This document shows positions 43,679 through 52,038 of a stretch of 64,000 bases of DNA, piece by piece; positions within the stretch are counted from its first letter, which is position 1; the number at the start of each line of letters is the position of its first letter. Position numbers and translations under genes: made by a program. Source of the DNA: Dasania marina DSM 21967. Lineage in GTDB: Bacteria; Pseudomonadota; Gammaproteobacteria; Pseudomonadales; Dasaniaceae. The stretch lies in contig NZ_KB891575.1 in assembly GCF_000373485.1 (NCBI RefSeq), forward strand, positions 745,631-809,630, read 5' to 3'. The notes below the pieces were generated by a model that did not search any database, had not been told where the DNA came from, and saw only the letters and a program-made list of their open reading frames with translations.

Positions 43679-44951
43679 ACTTAACCGCCCCCAAAGCCTG
43701 CTCCACATCAGCAATAATATCGGCTATATTTTCTATCCCCACGGATATACGTACCAAGTCAGTACTCACTCCAGCCGCCGCTAACTCTTGTTCGTTAAGT
43801 TGGCGGTGAGTAGTAGATGCAGGGTGGCAGGCCAGTGATTTGGCATCGCCTATATTCACTAAACGTAAAATCATTTGCAGGGCGTCGATAAATTGGCCGC
43901 CGGCTGCGCTGCTGCCTTTAATACCAAAGCTAACTATGCCTGAAGCTTTGCCGCCGGTTATTTTTTGGCAGGTTTCAAAATAGGGGCTGTCTTTTAAGGC
44001 GGCGTAGTTAACCCAGGCAACCTTGTCGTGGTTTTGTAAATAGTTGGCTAACTTTTCGGCGTTTTCGCAGTGGCGTTCCATGCGTAGGCCTAAGGTTTCT
44101 AAACCCTGCAGAAGATTAAAAGCGCTTTGCGCCGACAGTGCGGCACCGGTATTGCGTAGGGGCGCGACTCGGCAACGGCCTATAAACGCGGCTGGGCCTA
44201 AGGCCTCGGTGTATACCACGCCGTGGTAAGAGGGATCGGGTTCGTTCAGCACGGCAAAGCGCTCTTTGTTGGCTACCCAATCAAACTTACCGGAATCTAT
44301 AATAATGCCGCCTATGGTGGTGCCGTGGCCGCCTATGTATTTGGTTAATGAATGTATAACAATGTCGGCACCTAGTTCGAAGGGGCGGCATAAAAATGGT
44401 GTGGCTACGGTGTTGTCTACCATTAGCGGTAGGCCGTGGCGGTGAGCAATTTCAGCCAGTTTTACGATGTCGACAACGTTGCCGGCGGGGTTGCCTATGG
44501 ACTCGCAAAAAATCAGCTTGGTGTTTTCGTCTATGGCTGCTTCAAAACCAGCGTAATCATCGTGGGAGATCATCCGTGCTTCTATGCCTTGTCTAGGCAG
44601 GGCGTGGGCAAATAAATTATAGGTGCCGCCGTATAGCTGGCTGGTGCTAATAATATTGGAGCCTACATCGCATAGGCATTGTATGGCGTAAGTAATAGCG
44701 GCCATGCCTGAGGCGACACACAGCGAGGCTATACCGCCTTCCATAGCCGCTAGGCGCTGCTCTAACACATCGTTGGTGGGGTTCATGATGCGGCTGTAAA
44801 TATTGCCCGGTACTTTTAAGTCAAACAAATCGGCACCGTGCTGGGTGTTATCAAAAGTAAAAGACGTGGTTTGGTATATGGGTACGGCAGCGGCCTTAGT
44901 GGTCGCTTCAGATTCGTAGCCATGATGTAACGCCAGTGATTCAAGTTTCAT
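43677..44951 (-). CDS. metY: O-acetylhomoserine aminocarboxypropyltransferase/cysteine synthase (MetY)
   Basis: A PLP enzyme of the Cys/Met metabolism family that makes homocysteine from O-acetylhomoserine and sulfide. The start is placed at 44951 (MKLESLALHHGYE, 424 residues), where GGAAAAGG lies upstream; the frame extends 33 codons further without family similarity. AAAVPIYQTTSFTF and YSRIMNPTNDVLEQRLAAMEGG are near the N-terminus, and the PLP lysine is in VIHSLTKYIGGHGTTIGG. C-terminal SLACHPASTTHRQL and GVSTDLVRISVGIENIADI fit the family. The 3' end is fused to the heptamer array without any spacer. Confidence 0.96.
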   Translation of the reverse strand: MKLESLALHHGYESEATTKAAAVPIYQTTSFTFDNTQHGADLFDLKVPGNIYSRIMNPTNDVLEQRLAAMEGGIASLCVASGMAAITYAIQCLCDVGSNIISTSQLYGGTYNLFAHALPRQGIEARMISHDDYAGFEAAIDENTKLIFCESIGNPAGNVVDIVKLAEIAHRHGLPLMVDNTVATPFLCRPFELGADIVIHSLTKYIGGHGTTIGGIIIDSGKFDWVANKERFAVLNEPDPSYHGVVYTEALGPAAFIGRCRVAPLRNTGAALSAQSAFNLLQGLETLGLRMERHCENAEKLANYLQNHDKVAWVNYAALKDSPYFETCQKITGGKASGIVSFGIKGSSAAGGQFIDALQMILRLVNIGDAKSLACHPASTTHRQLNEQELAAAGVSTDLVRISVGIENIADIIADVEQALGAVK

Positions 44952-44989
44952 AATAAAAGCCTTTTCCTTGGGTTTAGTGACAGGGATGG

Positions 44990-45910
44990 TTATTCGGCTA
45001 ATGCCAAGTCTTGTACAAAAAGAATATCCAGCACCACTTCTGGGTTCCACAGTTTTAATGCGGCCATGGTGTCATAGCGTATCTGGTCTAACTCTTTAAT
45101 AGAGTTTATTTTAAAGTCTTCGGTCACCACAAAATGTACCATTACATAAGTATTACGGCCGCGCTTAGTCACTCGCAACTCAATTAATTGATGGGGAATG
45201 TGGCCCAATAGCTCAAACAGCTTGGCTTCTATTTCATTCACCACTTTGGCGGGCGGAGCCATTAAAATAACTTCGCGCAAGCTATCTAATAAAATACGGC
45301 CCGGTATGGGCAGTGCCAGCACGACTAAAATAACCAATAACAGTGGGTCTACATAGGGCGCTAAGTCGGCGTATGCGGTTTGATTGATCACCCATGCAAC
45401 GATAAAGCCTAATAATACCGATAAGCTGAACAAGCCGTCCACAAACCAGGTTTTAGCTTCCACCGCCAGCAAGCCTGAGCGTATATCGCGGCCCATTTTT
45501 TTTAGAAAAAAGGACACTACAAAACAACCCACTGTAGATAGCACACCATAGACTACCGCCCAGCCGTATTCGGCAGAAGTGCCGCCGGTTCGCAAGCGCA
45601 TTAAGGCTTCAACCCCAGCGTACACACAGGCCACTATTATTATTAGGGATTTAAATAAGTTAAGGGTAGGCTCTAAAGAGGTGTAGCCAAAGTGGAACAA
45701 TTCGTCATCCGGTTTTTCGGCCAGTTTGGCCACCTTTAAGGTGACTAGCGTGGTGGCAAAGGCAATCAGCGAATAAATACCGTCAAACAGTATTGCCCCA
45801 GAGTTAGTAAACACTGCAAAGCCCAAAGCTAAGACGATAAAAAAGGTCACCCCATAAAGAGACACTAATAAGGCTTTTTGTTCGCGCTTGGCTTGGTTTT
45901 GGCAGGGCAT
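44990..45910 (-). CDS. Cation diffusion facilitator family transporter (COG3965 type)
   Basis: A membrane protein with six predicted helices and a C-terminal cytoplasmic domain. The start is placed at 45910 (MPCQNQAKREQKALLVS, 306 residues); an upstream ATG at 45970 would overlap the ZIP gene by 35 bases. The usual HxxxD metal sites of zinc CDFs are altered: helix 2 reads LFDGIYSLIAF and helix 5 WFVDGLFSLSVL, each keeping only the Asp. This is characteristic of the COG3965 subgroup. The C-terminus (NTYVMVHFVVTEDF) resembles the CDF dimerisation domain. It is downstream of a ZIP gene, so metal homeostasis is likely; the metal is unknown. Confidence 0.85.
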   Translation of the reverse strand: MPCQNQAKREQKALLVSLYGVTFFIVLALGFAVFTNSGAILFDGIYSLIAFATTLVTLKVAKLAEKPDDELFHFGYTSLEPTLNLFKSLIIIVACVYAGVEALMRLRTGGTSAEYGWAVVYGVLSTVGCFVVSFFLKKMGRDIRSGLLAVEAKTWFVDGLFSLSVLLGFIVAWVINQTAYADLAPYVDPLLLVILVVLALPIPGRILLDSLREVILMAPPAKVVNEIEAKLFELLGHIPHQLIELRVTKRGRNTYVMVHFVVTEDFKINSIKELDQIRYDTMAALKLWNPEVVLDILFVQDLALAE

Positions 45911-45935
45911 AGTCGGCTCGTAAGTATAGGGCTTG

Positions 45936-46649
45936 TTAATGTTGGCTAAGCATATAGCCAAGCATACCAAACATAAAGCCTAAAACCGCCCCCATAGGCG
46001 GTGCCCAGTGTTTTTGCAGGGGCACTTGCGGGGCTATATCTTGAAACACTGAATATAAAATACCGCCAGAGGCCAGCAACATAATGCCGGCCAATAGCGT
46101 AGCTTGTTGTGCCAACCAATAAAAACCGATAACCCCAGCCACAGGCCCTAATAAAGCCATAAGGCTAAAGTATAAAATAATACGCCCCGGCTTTAGTCTA
46201 GAGCCATTAGCCAATTCGCGAAAAGCGTTAAAGCCTTCAGGTAAATTTTGCAGGGCAATTAGCCCGGCTAATAAAAAGCCACTAGGTCGGTGTAGGGCAA
46301 AGGCCGCCCCCAAAGCCATAGCCTCGGGTATAAAATCACTGAGCATAGCTGCCAGTTGCCCGGCGGGTGTTTGGTGTTTGGCTAAAAACCAATCTAAAGC
46401 CATAAAGGCTAAGCCGCCGCTAAGCAATAAAAGGGCTGCAGCGCCGCTGGATAGATGCGGCAAGCTGTCGGGCACTAACACCAAGGCCACCGCCGACAGC
46501 AGCGCGCCGCCGCCAAAAGCCAATAGGCTGTGCCTGAGTTCTTGTTCTAGCCACAGCGGTTTAATGGATTCTATACGGGCCAGTAATGCACCTGCGGGCA
46601 TGGCCAAGCCTGCGATTAAACATAAAACAATAATGGTGAATAGGGTCAT
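45936..46649 (-). CDS. ZIP family metal transporter
   Basis: A 237-residue membrane protein with about eight helices, of the ZIP/ZupT-like group that moves zinc and related metals. The helix 4 signature is AAMLSDFIPEAMALGAAFA and the helix 5 signature ALIALQNLPEGFNAFRELANG, the two providing the usual metal-binding residues (D, E, N, E). Histidine content is low in comparison with many ZIPs. It forms a pair with the CDF-type gene just downstream, an importer/exporter combination. No Zur box was recognised. Confidence 0.9.
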   Translation of the reverse strand: MTLFTIIVLCLIAGLAMPAGALLARIESIKPLWLEQELRHSLLAFGGGALLSAVALVLVPDSLPHLSSGAAALLLLSGGLAFMALDWFLAKHQTPAGQLAAMLSDFIPEAMALGAAFALHRPSGFLLAGLIALQNLPEGFNAFRELANGSRLKPGRIILYFSLMALLGPVAGVIGFYWLAQQATLLAGIMLLASGGILYSVFQDIAPQVPLQKHWAPPMGAVLGFMFGMLGYMLSQH

Positions 46650-46743
46650 GGGTAAAAGCTTAGCTTATGAGTAAAAAATCATGAGTGATAGAAAGACGCC
46701 GATAGTAAAGGTGTAGCTAGCTTGTATTAAAGCAAGGGATTAA

Positions 46744-48468
46744 CTAGCGAGCTGGGTTAGTTTGTAAGGCGATATCTGCACCGCTGTGCTCACCACCATC
46801 AAAATAAGCCACGGCATCGGCGGTGGTGGCAAAGATTTGCTCCTTGGTGAGGTGCTCCGCCAATGGCGAGTTTAGTAAAGCGTCGCGCACTGGACCAATT
46901 AAATGGGATAGATATAACTCAATGTTTTGCTGCTGCAGGTTAACGATGAAATGGGCCAGCATCTTAATAGCGGTGCTGTCGACACTGTTAACGGATTCAG
47001 CATCAAAAATAACGGCCTTTAATGTGCCGCTGGGGCGTTGCTTAATCCAGGCGTATAAATTGGTGGTGAAATAATCTTTGTTGGCAAAATATAGCGGTGC
47101 GTCAAAGCGAAAAATTAATAGCTCCTCGCGTACCTGCGCCTGTTGAAAGCGATTGATGTTGCGATACAGCTGGCGGTCGGCCAGTAAGCCCAGCTCGGTC
47201 ATATGCGGAATAGCACTGCGATACACCACCACCATAATGGAAACCAGTACGCCTGCTAGTAAGCCCTGTTGTACACCCAAGAGTAAGGTAATAAAAAAGG
47301 TAACCAGCAGCGACAGAAATTCTTTCTTGTCTTGCTGCAACAGCGACTTCATTTCACCGTACTTGAATAAGCCCAGCACCGACATAATAATAATGGCAGC
47401 GAGTACTGTTTTAGGTAGAGGGTATTGGCTAAATAAAGGGCTTAAAAATAACAAGATCAGAGCGATAAAGGCCGCTGAGATTAATGCCGATATTTGCGTT
47501 TTCGCGCCAGCCTTCACAAAGACGGCACTGCGAGAAAAGCTAGCGGATACGGGCAAAGCGCGAAAAAGTGAGCCTAGAATGTTGGCGGCGCCTAAAGCAA
47601 TCAGCTCTTGATTGGGCTTGGCGGTATGCTTATCGCTAGGCGTTTCCTGTGATTTACTAATAGAAATAGCGCCCACATAACCCATAAAAGCCACAGTAAA
47701 GGCTACCGGTAATAGCTGGCTTATTTGCTCTAGATTAAGGTTGGGCAGCGCCAACATGGGCAAGCCTTGTGGGATGCTGGTTATGGTGGCGACACCGTAT
47801 TGTGACAGCTGCAACAGTCCAGAGCACAGCATACCAACGATTAATAAGAGCAAAGCCATGGGCAGCTTGGGCTTGTAGCGATTGCCAAGATACATTAACA
47901 GTAGGCTGCTTACACCTATCACCACGGTGTAGGGCGTCCACGCCGGGCTAGCTAGCAACAACAGATAAAGCTGGTTAAACACATTAGCGGCGGCTACCTC
48001 TACGCCCACTAAGCTTTGTAACTGGTTGCAGATAATAATCACTGCTGCCGCCGAGGTATAACCCACTATCACCGGGTAAGATAAAAAGTTGGCAATAAAT
48101 CCCAGCCGTAATAAACCAAAGGCAAATTGCAGTAGGCCTACCAAAAGGCTTAGCAGTACTGCTAATTGCAGGTAGTGCTCGCTACCCGGTTCGGCCAATA
48201 GGCTTAAACCCGAGAGTATTAATATGGCATCTAAAGCCACAGGCCCTATCGATACTTTGTTGGAGGTGCCCAAGAGGGCATACAGTAGTGGTGGGAAGAT
48301 GGCGGCATACAGCCCCACTTCCGGTGGCAAGCCTGCCACCATGGCATAACCCATGCCCTGCGGTATTAGCAAAACCCCGGTGGTTAGCCCCGAAGATAAG
48401 TCACTTAAAAATGTACTTTTGCTATAGCCCTGTAGCCACAGTAGTCCGGGAAATAGCTTGGATAACAT
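46744..48468 (-). CDS. SulP family inorganic anion transporter
   Basis: A SulP/SLC26-type permease, 574 residues. The N-terminal conserved part includes LSSGLTTGVLLIPQGMGYAMVAGLPPEVGLYAAI (read as DLSSGLTTGVLLIPQGMGYA then GLPPEVGLYAA). About 12-14 membrane segments follow, with ELIALGAANILGSLFRALPVSASFSRSAV in the core. A C-terminal STAS domain (about 430-555, with VIFDAESVNSVDSTAIKML) ends the protein. Transported anion could be sulfate, bicarbonate or another; not decidable here. It is a separate unit upstream of the ZIP/CDF pair. Confidence 0.93.
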   Translation of the reverse strand: MLSKLFPGLLWLQGYSKSTFLSDLSSGLTTGVLLIPQGMGYAMVAGLPPEVGLYAAIFPPLLYALLGTSNKVSIGPVALDAILILSGLSLLAEPGSEHYLQLAVLLSLLVGLLQFAFGLLRLGFIANFLSYPVIVGYTSAAAVIIICNQLQSLVGVEVAAANVFNQLYLLLLASPAWTPYTVVIGVSSLLLMYLGNRYKPKLPMALLLLIVGMLCSGLLQLSQYGVATITSIPQGLPMLALPNLNLEQISQLLPVAFTVAFMGYVGAISISKSQETPSDKHTAKPNQELIALGAANILGSLFRALPVSASFSRSAVFVKAGAKTQISALISAAFIALILLFLSPLFSQYPLPKTVLAAIIIMSVLGLFKYGEMKSLLQQDKKEFLSLLVTFFITLLLGVQQGLLAGVLVSIMVVVYRSAIPHMTELGLLADRQLYRNINRFQQAQVREELLIFRFDAPLYFANKDYFTTNLYAWIKQRPSGTLKAVIFDAESVNSVDSTAIKMLAHFIVNLQQQNIELYLSHLIGPVRDALLNSPLAEHLTKEQIFATTADAVAYFDGGEHSGADIALQTNPAR

Positions 48469-48587
48469 AAACAGAGCCCTGGTATGGAGACGTTTTTATC
48501 TAGGCGGTTAAGGCCAAAAAAGTTGTTGTTAGTGTAAAGGTAAAAGCTACAGCAACAAAATGGGACGGTAGCACTATCGATGGCGGC

Positions 48588-49040
48588 TTAGGAGTCCGAG
48601 GACGAGTAAATACGTTGAAAGCCTTTCACGCTAAAACCATTCATGCGTTTATTACCCACTAAAATCACCGGTACCCCTTTTGCCCCTAGGGCCTTGTATT
48701 CGCGTTTGGCCTGCGGGTTTTTATCAATGTCTAATTCTATAAACGGTATGCCTTGGGCGATAAAATATTGTTTCGCTTTCTTGCAGTAGCCGCACCAAAC
48801 GGCGGAATACATTTTAACCGTGCGGCTAACAATGCTGCTGTTTTGGGGTAGCGACTCAAAGGATACATGCTGGTAGCTATTCATTTGTAAGGTGACGGTT
48901 TCTACCGGCTGCTGGGTGTCTTTACTATCACTAAAGTGCACCCGGCCGTTTTCATCTACCCACTTATATATTTCGCTATAGCTTAGCGATGAAAAACTTA
49001 ACAATAGGGTCGTGGTTAGCAGTATGGCTAAACGGGGCAT
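48588..49040 (-). CDS. DUF4124-glutaredoxin fusion, exported
   Basis: A 150-residue protein with a Sec signal peptide (LAILLTTTLLLSFSSLSYS). A DUF4124 segment follows (EIYKWVDENGRVHFSDS, about 23-40), then a linker and a glutaredoxin-like domain from about residue 75, with active-site C83-G-Y-C86 and the cis-proline region GVPVILVGN. DUF4124 is common at the N-terminus of exported proteobacterial proteins. A glutaredoxin fold in the periplasm is uncommon because glutathione reduction is cytoplasmic, so the electron source is unclear. It is a single gene between SulP and YnfA genes. Confidence 0.85.
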   Translation of the reverse strand: MPRLAILLTTTLLLSFSSLSYSEIYKWVDENGRVHFSDSKDTQQPVETVTLQMNSYQHVSFESLPQNSSIVSRTVKMYSAVWCGYCKKAKQYFIAQGIPFIELDIDKNPQAKREYKALGAKGVPVILVGNKRMNGFSVKGFQRIYSSSDS

Positions 49041-49088
49041 GCCTACTATTCCTTGGCTATTACGTTAAATGGCTATGAGTGATAAACA

Positions 49089-49421
49089 CTATAGCTGCCT
49101 GGGGGCAAAAAAGATGATGGCCATGCCCAACAGTGCCACTAGGCTACCGACTATATCCCAGACGCTGGGGTTAATGCCATCTACCAGCCACAGCCAGATT
49201 ATAGCCATACCTATATAGACACCACCATAGGCGGCATACACGCGCCCGGCCGCTTCGGGGTGCAGCGATAGTAACCAGGCAAAGGCGGCCAAGCAGATAG
49301 CGGCGGGGATGAGTAGCAAGGCGCTTTTGCCCTGCTTTAGCCATAGGTAGGGCAGGTAGCAGCCAGCGATTTCGGCTAGGGCGGTAAGGGCAAATAAGCC
49401 TAGGGTTTTAAGTTCAAACAT
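49089..49421 (-). CDS. YnfA family inner-membrane protein
   Basis: A 110-residue protein with four membrane helices. The motifs [20 protein letters not shown] and [25 protein letters not shown] are the UPF0060/YnfA signature. The family is related to small multidrug resistance proteins, but its physiological role is not settled. It lies between the DUF4124-glutaredoxin gene and the AraC-type regulator on the same strand, with 60 bases to the regulator. Confidence 0.95.
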   Translation of the reverse strand: MFELKTLGLFALTALAEIAGCYLPYLWLKQGKSALLLIPAAICLAAFAWLLSLHPEAAGRVYAAYGGVYIGMAIIWLWLVDGINPSVWDIVGSLVALLGMAIIFFAPRQL

Positions 49422-49480
49422 AGCGAGGTTGTGTAGCGGTAATGAATGAGAGGCTTAGTGTAACGTAAAGCATTGCGGTG

Positions 49481-50305
49481 TTATGAGGTTTTTATGGCTC
49501 TATAGTCGCCCGGGGTAATACCAACTACTTGGCGAAACTGGTGAATAAAATGGGCTTGGTCATAAAAGCCCGCTAGGTAGCTGATATCGGTAAGGCTTTG
49601 CTGGGCGGGAGCCTGTTTTAATAATTGCCGGGCATAGTCTGCTTGGCGCAGGCGGCTGTATTGTTTTGGGCTTAACCCTAGTTGCTGCTGAAATAGGCGA
49701 TCGAGTTGCCGTTGGCTTAGCGCTGAGGTTGACGGCAGCATGCTACGTTGAGAGCCAAGCTGGGCCACAGGTTTAAGGCCATGGTTAGCGTTAATCCACT
49801 GCAGGGCATAATCCAATCTAGGGTCTAGTACGGGCCGCGGGCCCAGCTGTGCCAGCAGTACGTTTTCTATGTGCGCCACTCTAGCGTGGCCGGTGCTTAG
49901 CGCCGCTAATTGCTCGGCCAGCTCATCGCCCAGCGTAGGCAGTGCCAGCTGGTCGGGGTTGACCATGCTATCTAGCAGCTCGATTAACGGTAGCGCGAGT
50001 ATGGCGCGACCCTTGCCGGGGTGAAAGCGCACGCCGAAGGTGTCGACTTCATTAGCCAGCCACAGTTGTGCGGAGCGGCGGTTGGGTCCGATGACGAAGC
50101 TGCCCTGGCCTAGGCTGATGTTATTGAGGCTTATGCTATCGGCAAAATTAAAAATAATGCCGCTGCCACCTTCAGGGTGCATAAACTCAGGGGTTTGTGA
50201 CGGTGACGCCTGACGTAGGTTAATCTGCCAATAGCATTGCACATAGGGCGCCAGTGCCGGCTGCGGGGCATAGCGTTGAAAACCGAGATGAGACAATGAG
50301 TGCAT
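49481..50305 (-). CDS. AraC family transcriptional regulator
   Basis: A 274-residue regulator with an N-terminal sensor domain (about 1-150, starting HLGFQRYAPQPALAPYVQCYW, resembling the DUF6597 type) and a C-terminal AraC/XylS DNA-binding domain. The latter has two helix-turn-helix segments (about 175-270, ending ISYLAGFYDQAHFIHQFRQVVGITPGDYR). The start is the ATG at 50305, with AGG upstream; the longer frame begins at TTG 50326. It is divergent from the AhpD-like gene at 50470, which it may regulate, as in similar AraC/CMD gene pairs. The effector is unknown. Confidence 0.9.
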   Translation of the reverse strand: MHSLSHLGFQRYAPQPALAPYVQCYWQINLRQASPSQTPEFMHPEGGSGIIFNFADSISLNNISLGQGSFVIGPNRRSAQLWLANEVDTFGVRFHPGKGRAILALPLIELLDSMVNPDQLALPTLGDELAEQLAALSTGHARVAHIENVLLAQLGPRPVLDPRLDYALQWINANHGLKPVAQLGSQRSMLPSTSALSQRQLDRLFQQQLGLSPKQYSRLRQADYARQLLKQAPAQQSLTDISYLAGFYDQAHFIHQFRQVVGITPGDYRAIKTS

Positions 50306-50469
50306 CGCCGTGAGCCTAAAGAACAATGGGAGCAGTATAACAAAAGCCTAGTACGAAAAAAGTACGGCCCCTAAGAAAGCTGACGATGGCGAAAATATAC
50401 AATGCACGGCAGCCGTATAGGCATAGGCTATGACTCAGATTTGAATCATTAGCGATAGAGGAATTACTC

Positions 50470-50961
50470 ATGCCAGAACAACTGAATTATTACCAAGTGG
50501 CCCCCGATGCCATGGCTGCCTTTATAGGGCTGGAGCGTTATCTCAGTGCGCAACATGATGAGCAGGGGTTGAGTGAAAAACTTATAGAGTTAGTCAAAAT
50601 TCGAGTTTCGCAATTAAACGGCTGTGCCTATTGCCTAGACATGCACAACAAAGATAGCCGCGCCCTGGCGGAAACCGAGCAGCGTTTGTATGCGCTTAGT
50701 GCCTGGCGGGAAGCGCCGTTTTATTCCCCGCAAGAACGCGCGGCATTAGCCTGGTGTGAAACCCTAACGCAATGGCAGCAGGCGGAGCAGCGCCCAGAGC
50801 AGCTACAACAGCTACGAACCTTGTTCGATGATAAAGCCATAGTCGATTTAACCCTTACCATTACTAATATCAATACGTGGAATCGTTTAGCGCTGTGTTT
50901 TGGTGCCGATGTGGGCTCTTATAAGGTCGGCCAGTTTGATCACATACTTAAATCATCGTAA
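50470..50961 (+). CDS. Carboxymuconolactone decarboxylase/AhpD-like alkylhydroperoxidase
   Basis: A 163-residue protein of the CMD/AhpD fold. The thiol active site is C52-A-Y-C55 within GCAYCLDMHNKDSR, the standard motif CxxCxxxH with His59. The members with this motif reduce peroxides or are redox enzymes of unknown substrate. It is preceded by a good ribosome site (AGAGG) and followed after 21 bases by a tandem thioredoxin protein, which could supply electrons. It is divergent from the AraC regulator. Confidence 0.93.
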   Translation: MPEQLNYYQVAPDAMAAFIGLERYLSAQHDEQGLSEKLIELVKIRVSQLNGCAYCLDMHNKDSRALAETEQRLYALSAWREAPFYSPQERAALAWCETLTQWQQAEQRPEQLQQLRTLFDDKAIVDLTLTITNINTWNRLALCFGADVGSYKVGQFDHILKSS

Positions 50962-50982
50962 TAAGCTGTAAGGAGTAGCGAG

Positions 50983-51906
50983 ATGACATGCGTAATAAAC
51001 CTTTTCCGCTTGCTTGCCGTGTGGCTATTGCTAGCCACTACCGCGCAGGCCTATGAACAGGCGCTGCTGAACTTGCCGGCCAGCGACATTAACGGCAAGC
51101 CCGTAGCGGTGTCCCAGCTGCTGGGTAAAAGGCCGCAGTATATAAAATTCTGGGCCAGTTGGTGCGTGCCCTGCAATCAGCAAATGCCGCACTTTGTCGA
51201 AGCGTCGCAACACTATGGCGACAGCCTTGCATTCTTATCAGTCAATATAGATTTAAATGAAGACAGGGCGGCAGTGCTAGCGATGATAGAAAAATACGGC
51301 ATGAGCATGCCGACGGTACAAGATAGTGACGGCCGATTAAGTCAGGCCTTTGATTTGCTGGGCACGCCTTTGCATATCTTAATCGATGGTCAAGGTCGGG
51401 TCGTACACAAGGGTCATAAGGTGGATGCGCGCCTAAAGCAGCGGCTGGCCATGTTGGCTAGTAGCGACAGCTACCTAGAGCGCGTTAATATCGTCGAGGG
51501 CCAGCACAGCAGCGCATTGCCAGTGCTAGCTCAGCAGGGTCTTAGCGCGCTGTATTTTACCGCGACGTGGTGTGATTGGTATTTAGCAGAGTCTAGGCCT
51601 GAGCAAAGTAAAAACTGTGTGCAGGGCCAGCAGGTGCTGAAGCAATTGCTAGTGGCTTATCCCACACTGAGCCTACAGACATGGGTTTCACGCTTATGGA
51701 CCGAGCTTGCCGACGTTGCCGACTATAAGCAAAAATATCAGCTTAGTAGCGAAGTGTTGATAGATAAAAATAACGCGGCCTCTGTTCGCTATGGCGTTAA
51801 AACACTGCCCACTTTATTGCTGTTTAAAAATGGTAGCGAGGTGCTGCGCATTAAGGACTTCTCCTCATACCTCCATGTTCAGCAGCAGCTAGCTAACAGG
51901 ATGTAG
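50983..51906 (+). CDS. Exported tandem thioredoxin-fold (TlpA-like) protein
   Basis: A 307-residue protein with a signal peptide (LFRLLAVWLLLATTAQA). The first thioredoxin domain (about 25-155) has an intact C61-V-P-C64 site in FWASWCVPCNQQMP. The second domain (about 165-305) aligns with YFTATWCDWYLAE, where only Cys197 of the CxxC remains; Cys212 (SKNC) could compensate after a longer spacing. A conserved cis-proline is seen as KTLPTLLLFKNG. TlpA-type proteins maintain thiols or reduce partners in the periplasm. It is in operon with the AhpD-like gene. Confidence 0.88.
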   Translation: MTCVINLFRLLAVWLLLATTAQAYEQALLNLPASDINGKPVAVSQLLGKRPQYIKFWASWCVPCNQQMPHFVEASQHYGDSLAFLSVNIDLNEDRAAVLAMIEKYGMSMPTVQDSDGRLSQAFDLLGTPLHILIDGQGRVVHKGHKVDARLKQRLAMLASSDSYLERVNIVEGQHSSALPVLAQQGLSALYFTATWCDWYLAESRPEQSKNCVQGQQVLKQLLVAYPTLSLQTWVSRLWTELADVADYKQKYQLSSEVLIDKNNAASVRYGVKTLPTLLLFKNGSEVLRIKDFSSYLHVQQQLANRM

Positions 51907-52038
51907 TAACCGCCAAGCAGGGACGATAGCGTTCTATTGGATTAACGTAGCCTTATTTATAGATGATACATAAGGCGGTCTGTAAAGGCTAAGTAGTAGA
52001 GTCGAGGAGGTTAGCTACGGCTTTAGTAAAGCTATTAA

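Noticed and set aside
43501-43809. Plus-strand open frame with a seven-residue peptide repeat
   Set aside because: It is created by the 7-base array, which is open in every frame, and continues antisense into metY; no ribosome site or codon bias supports it.
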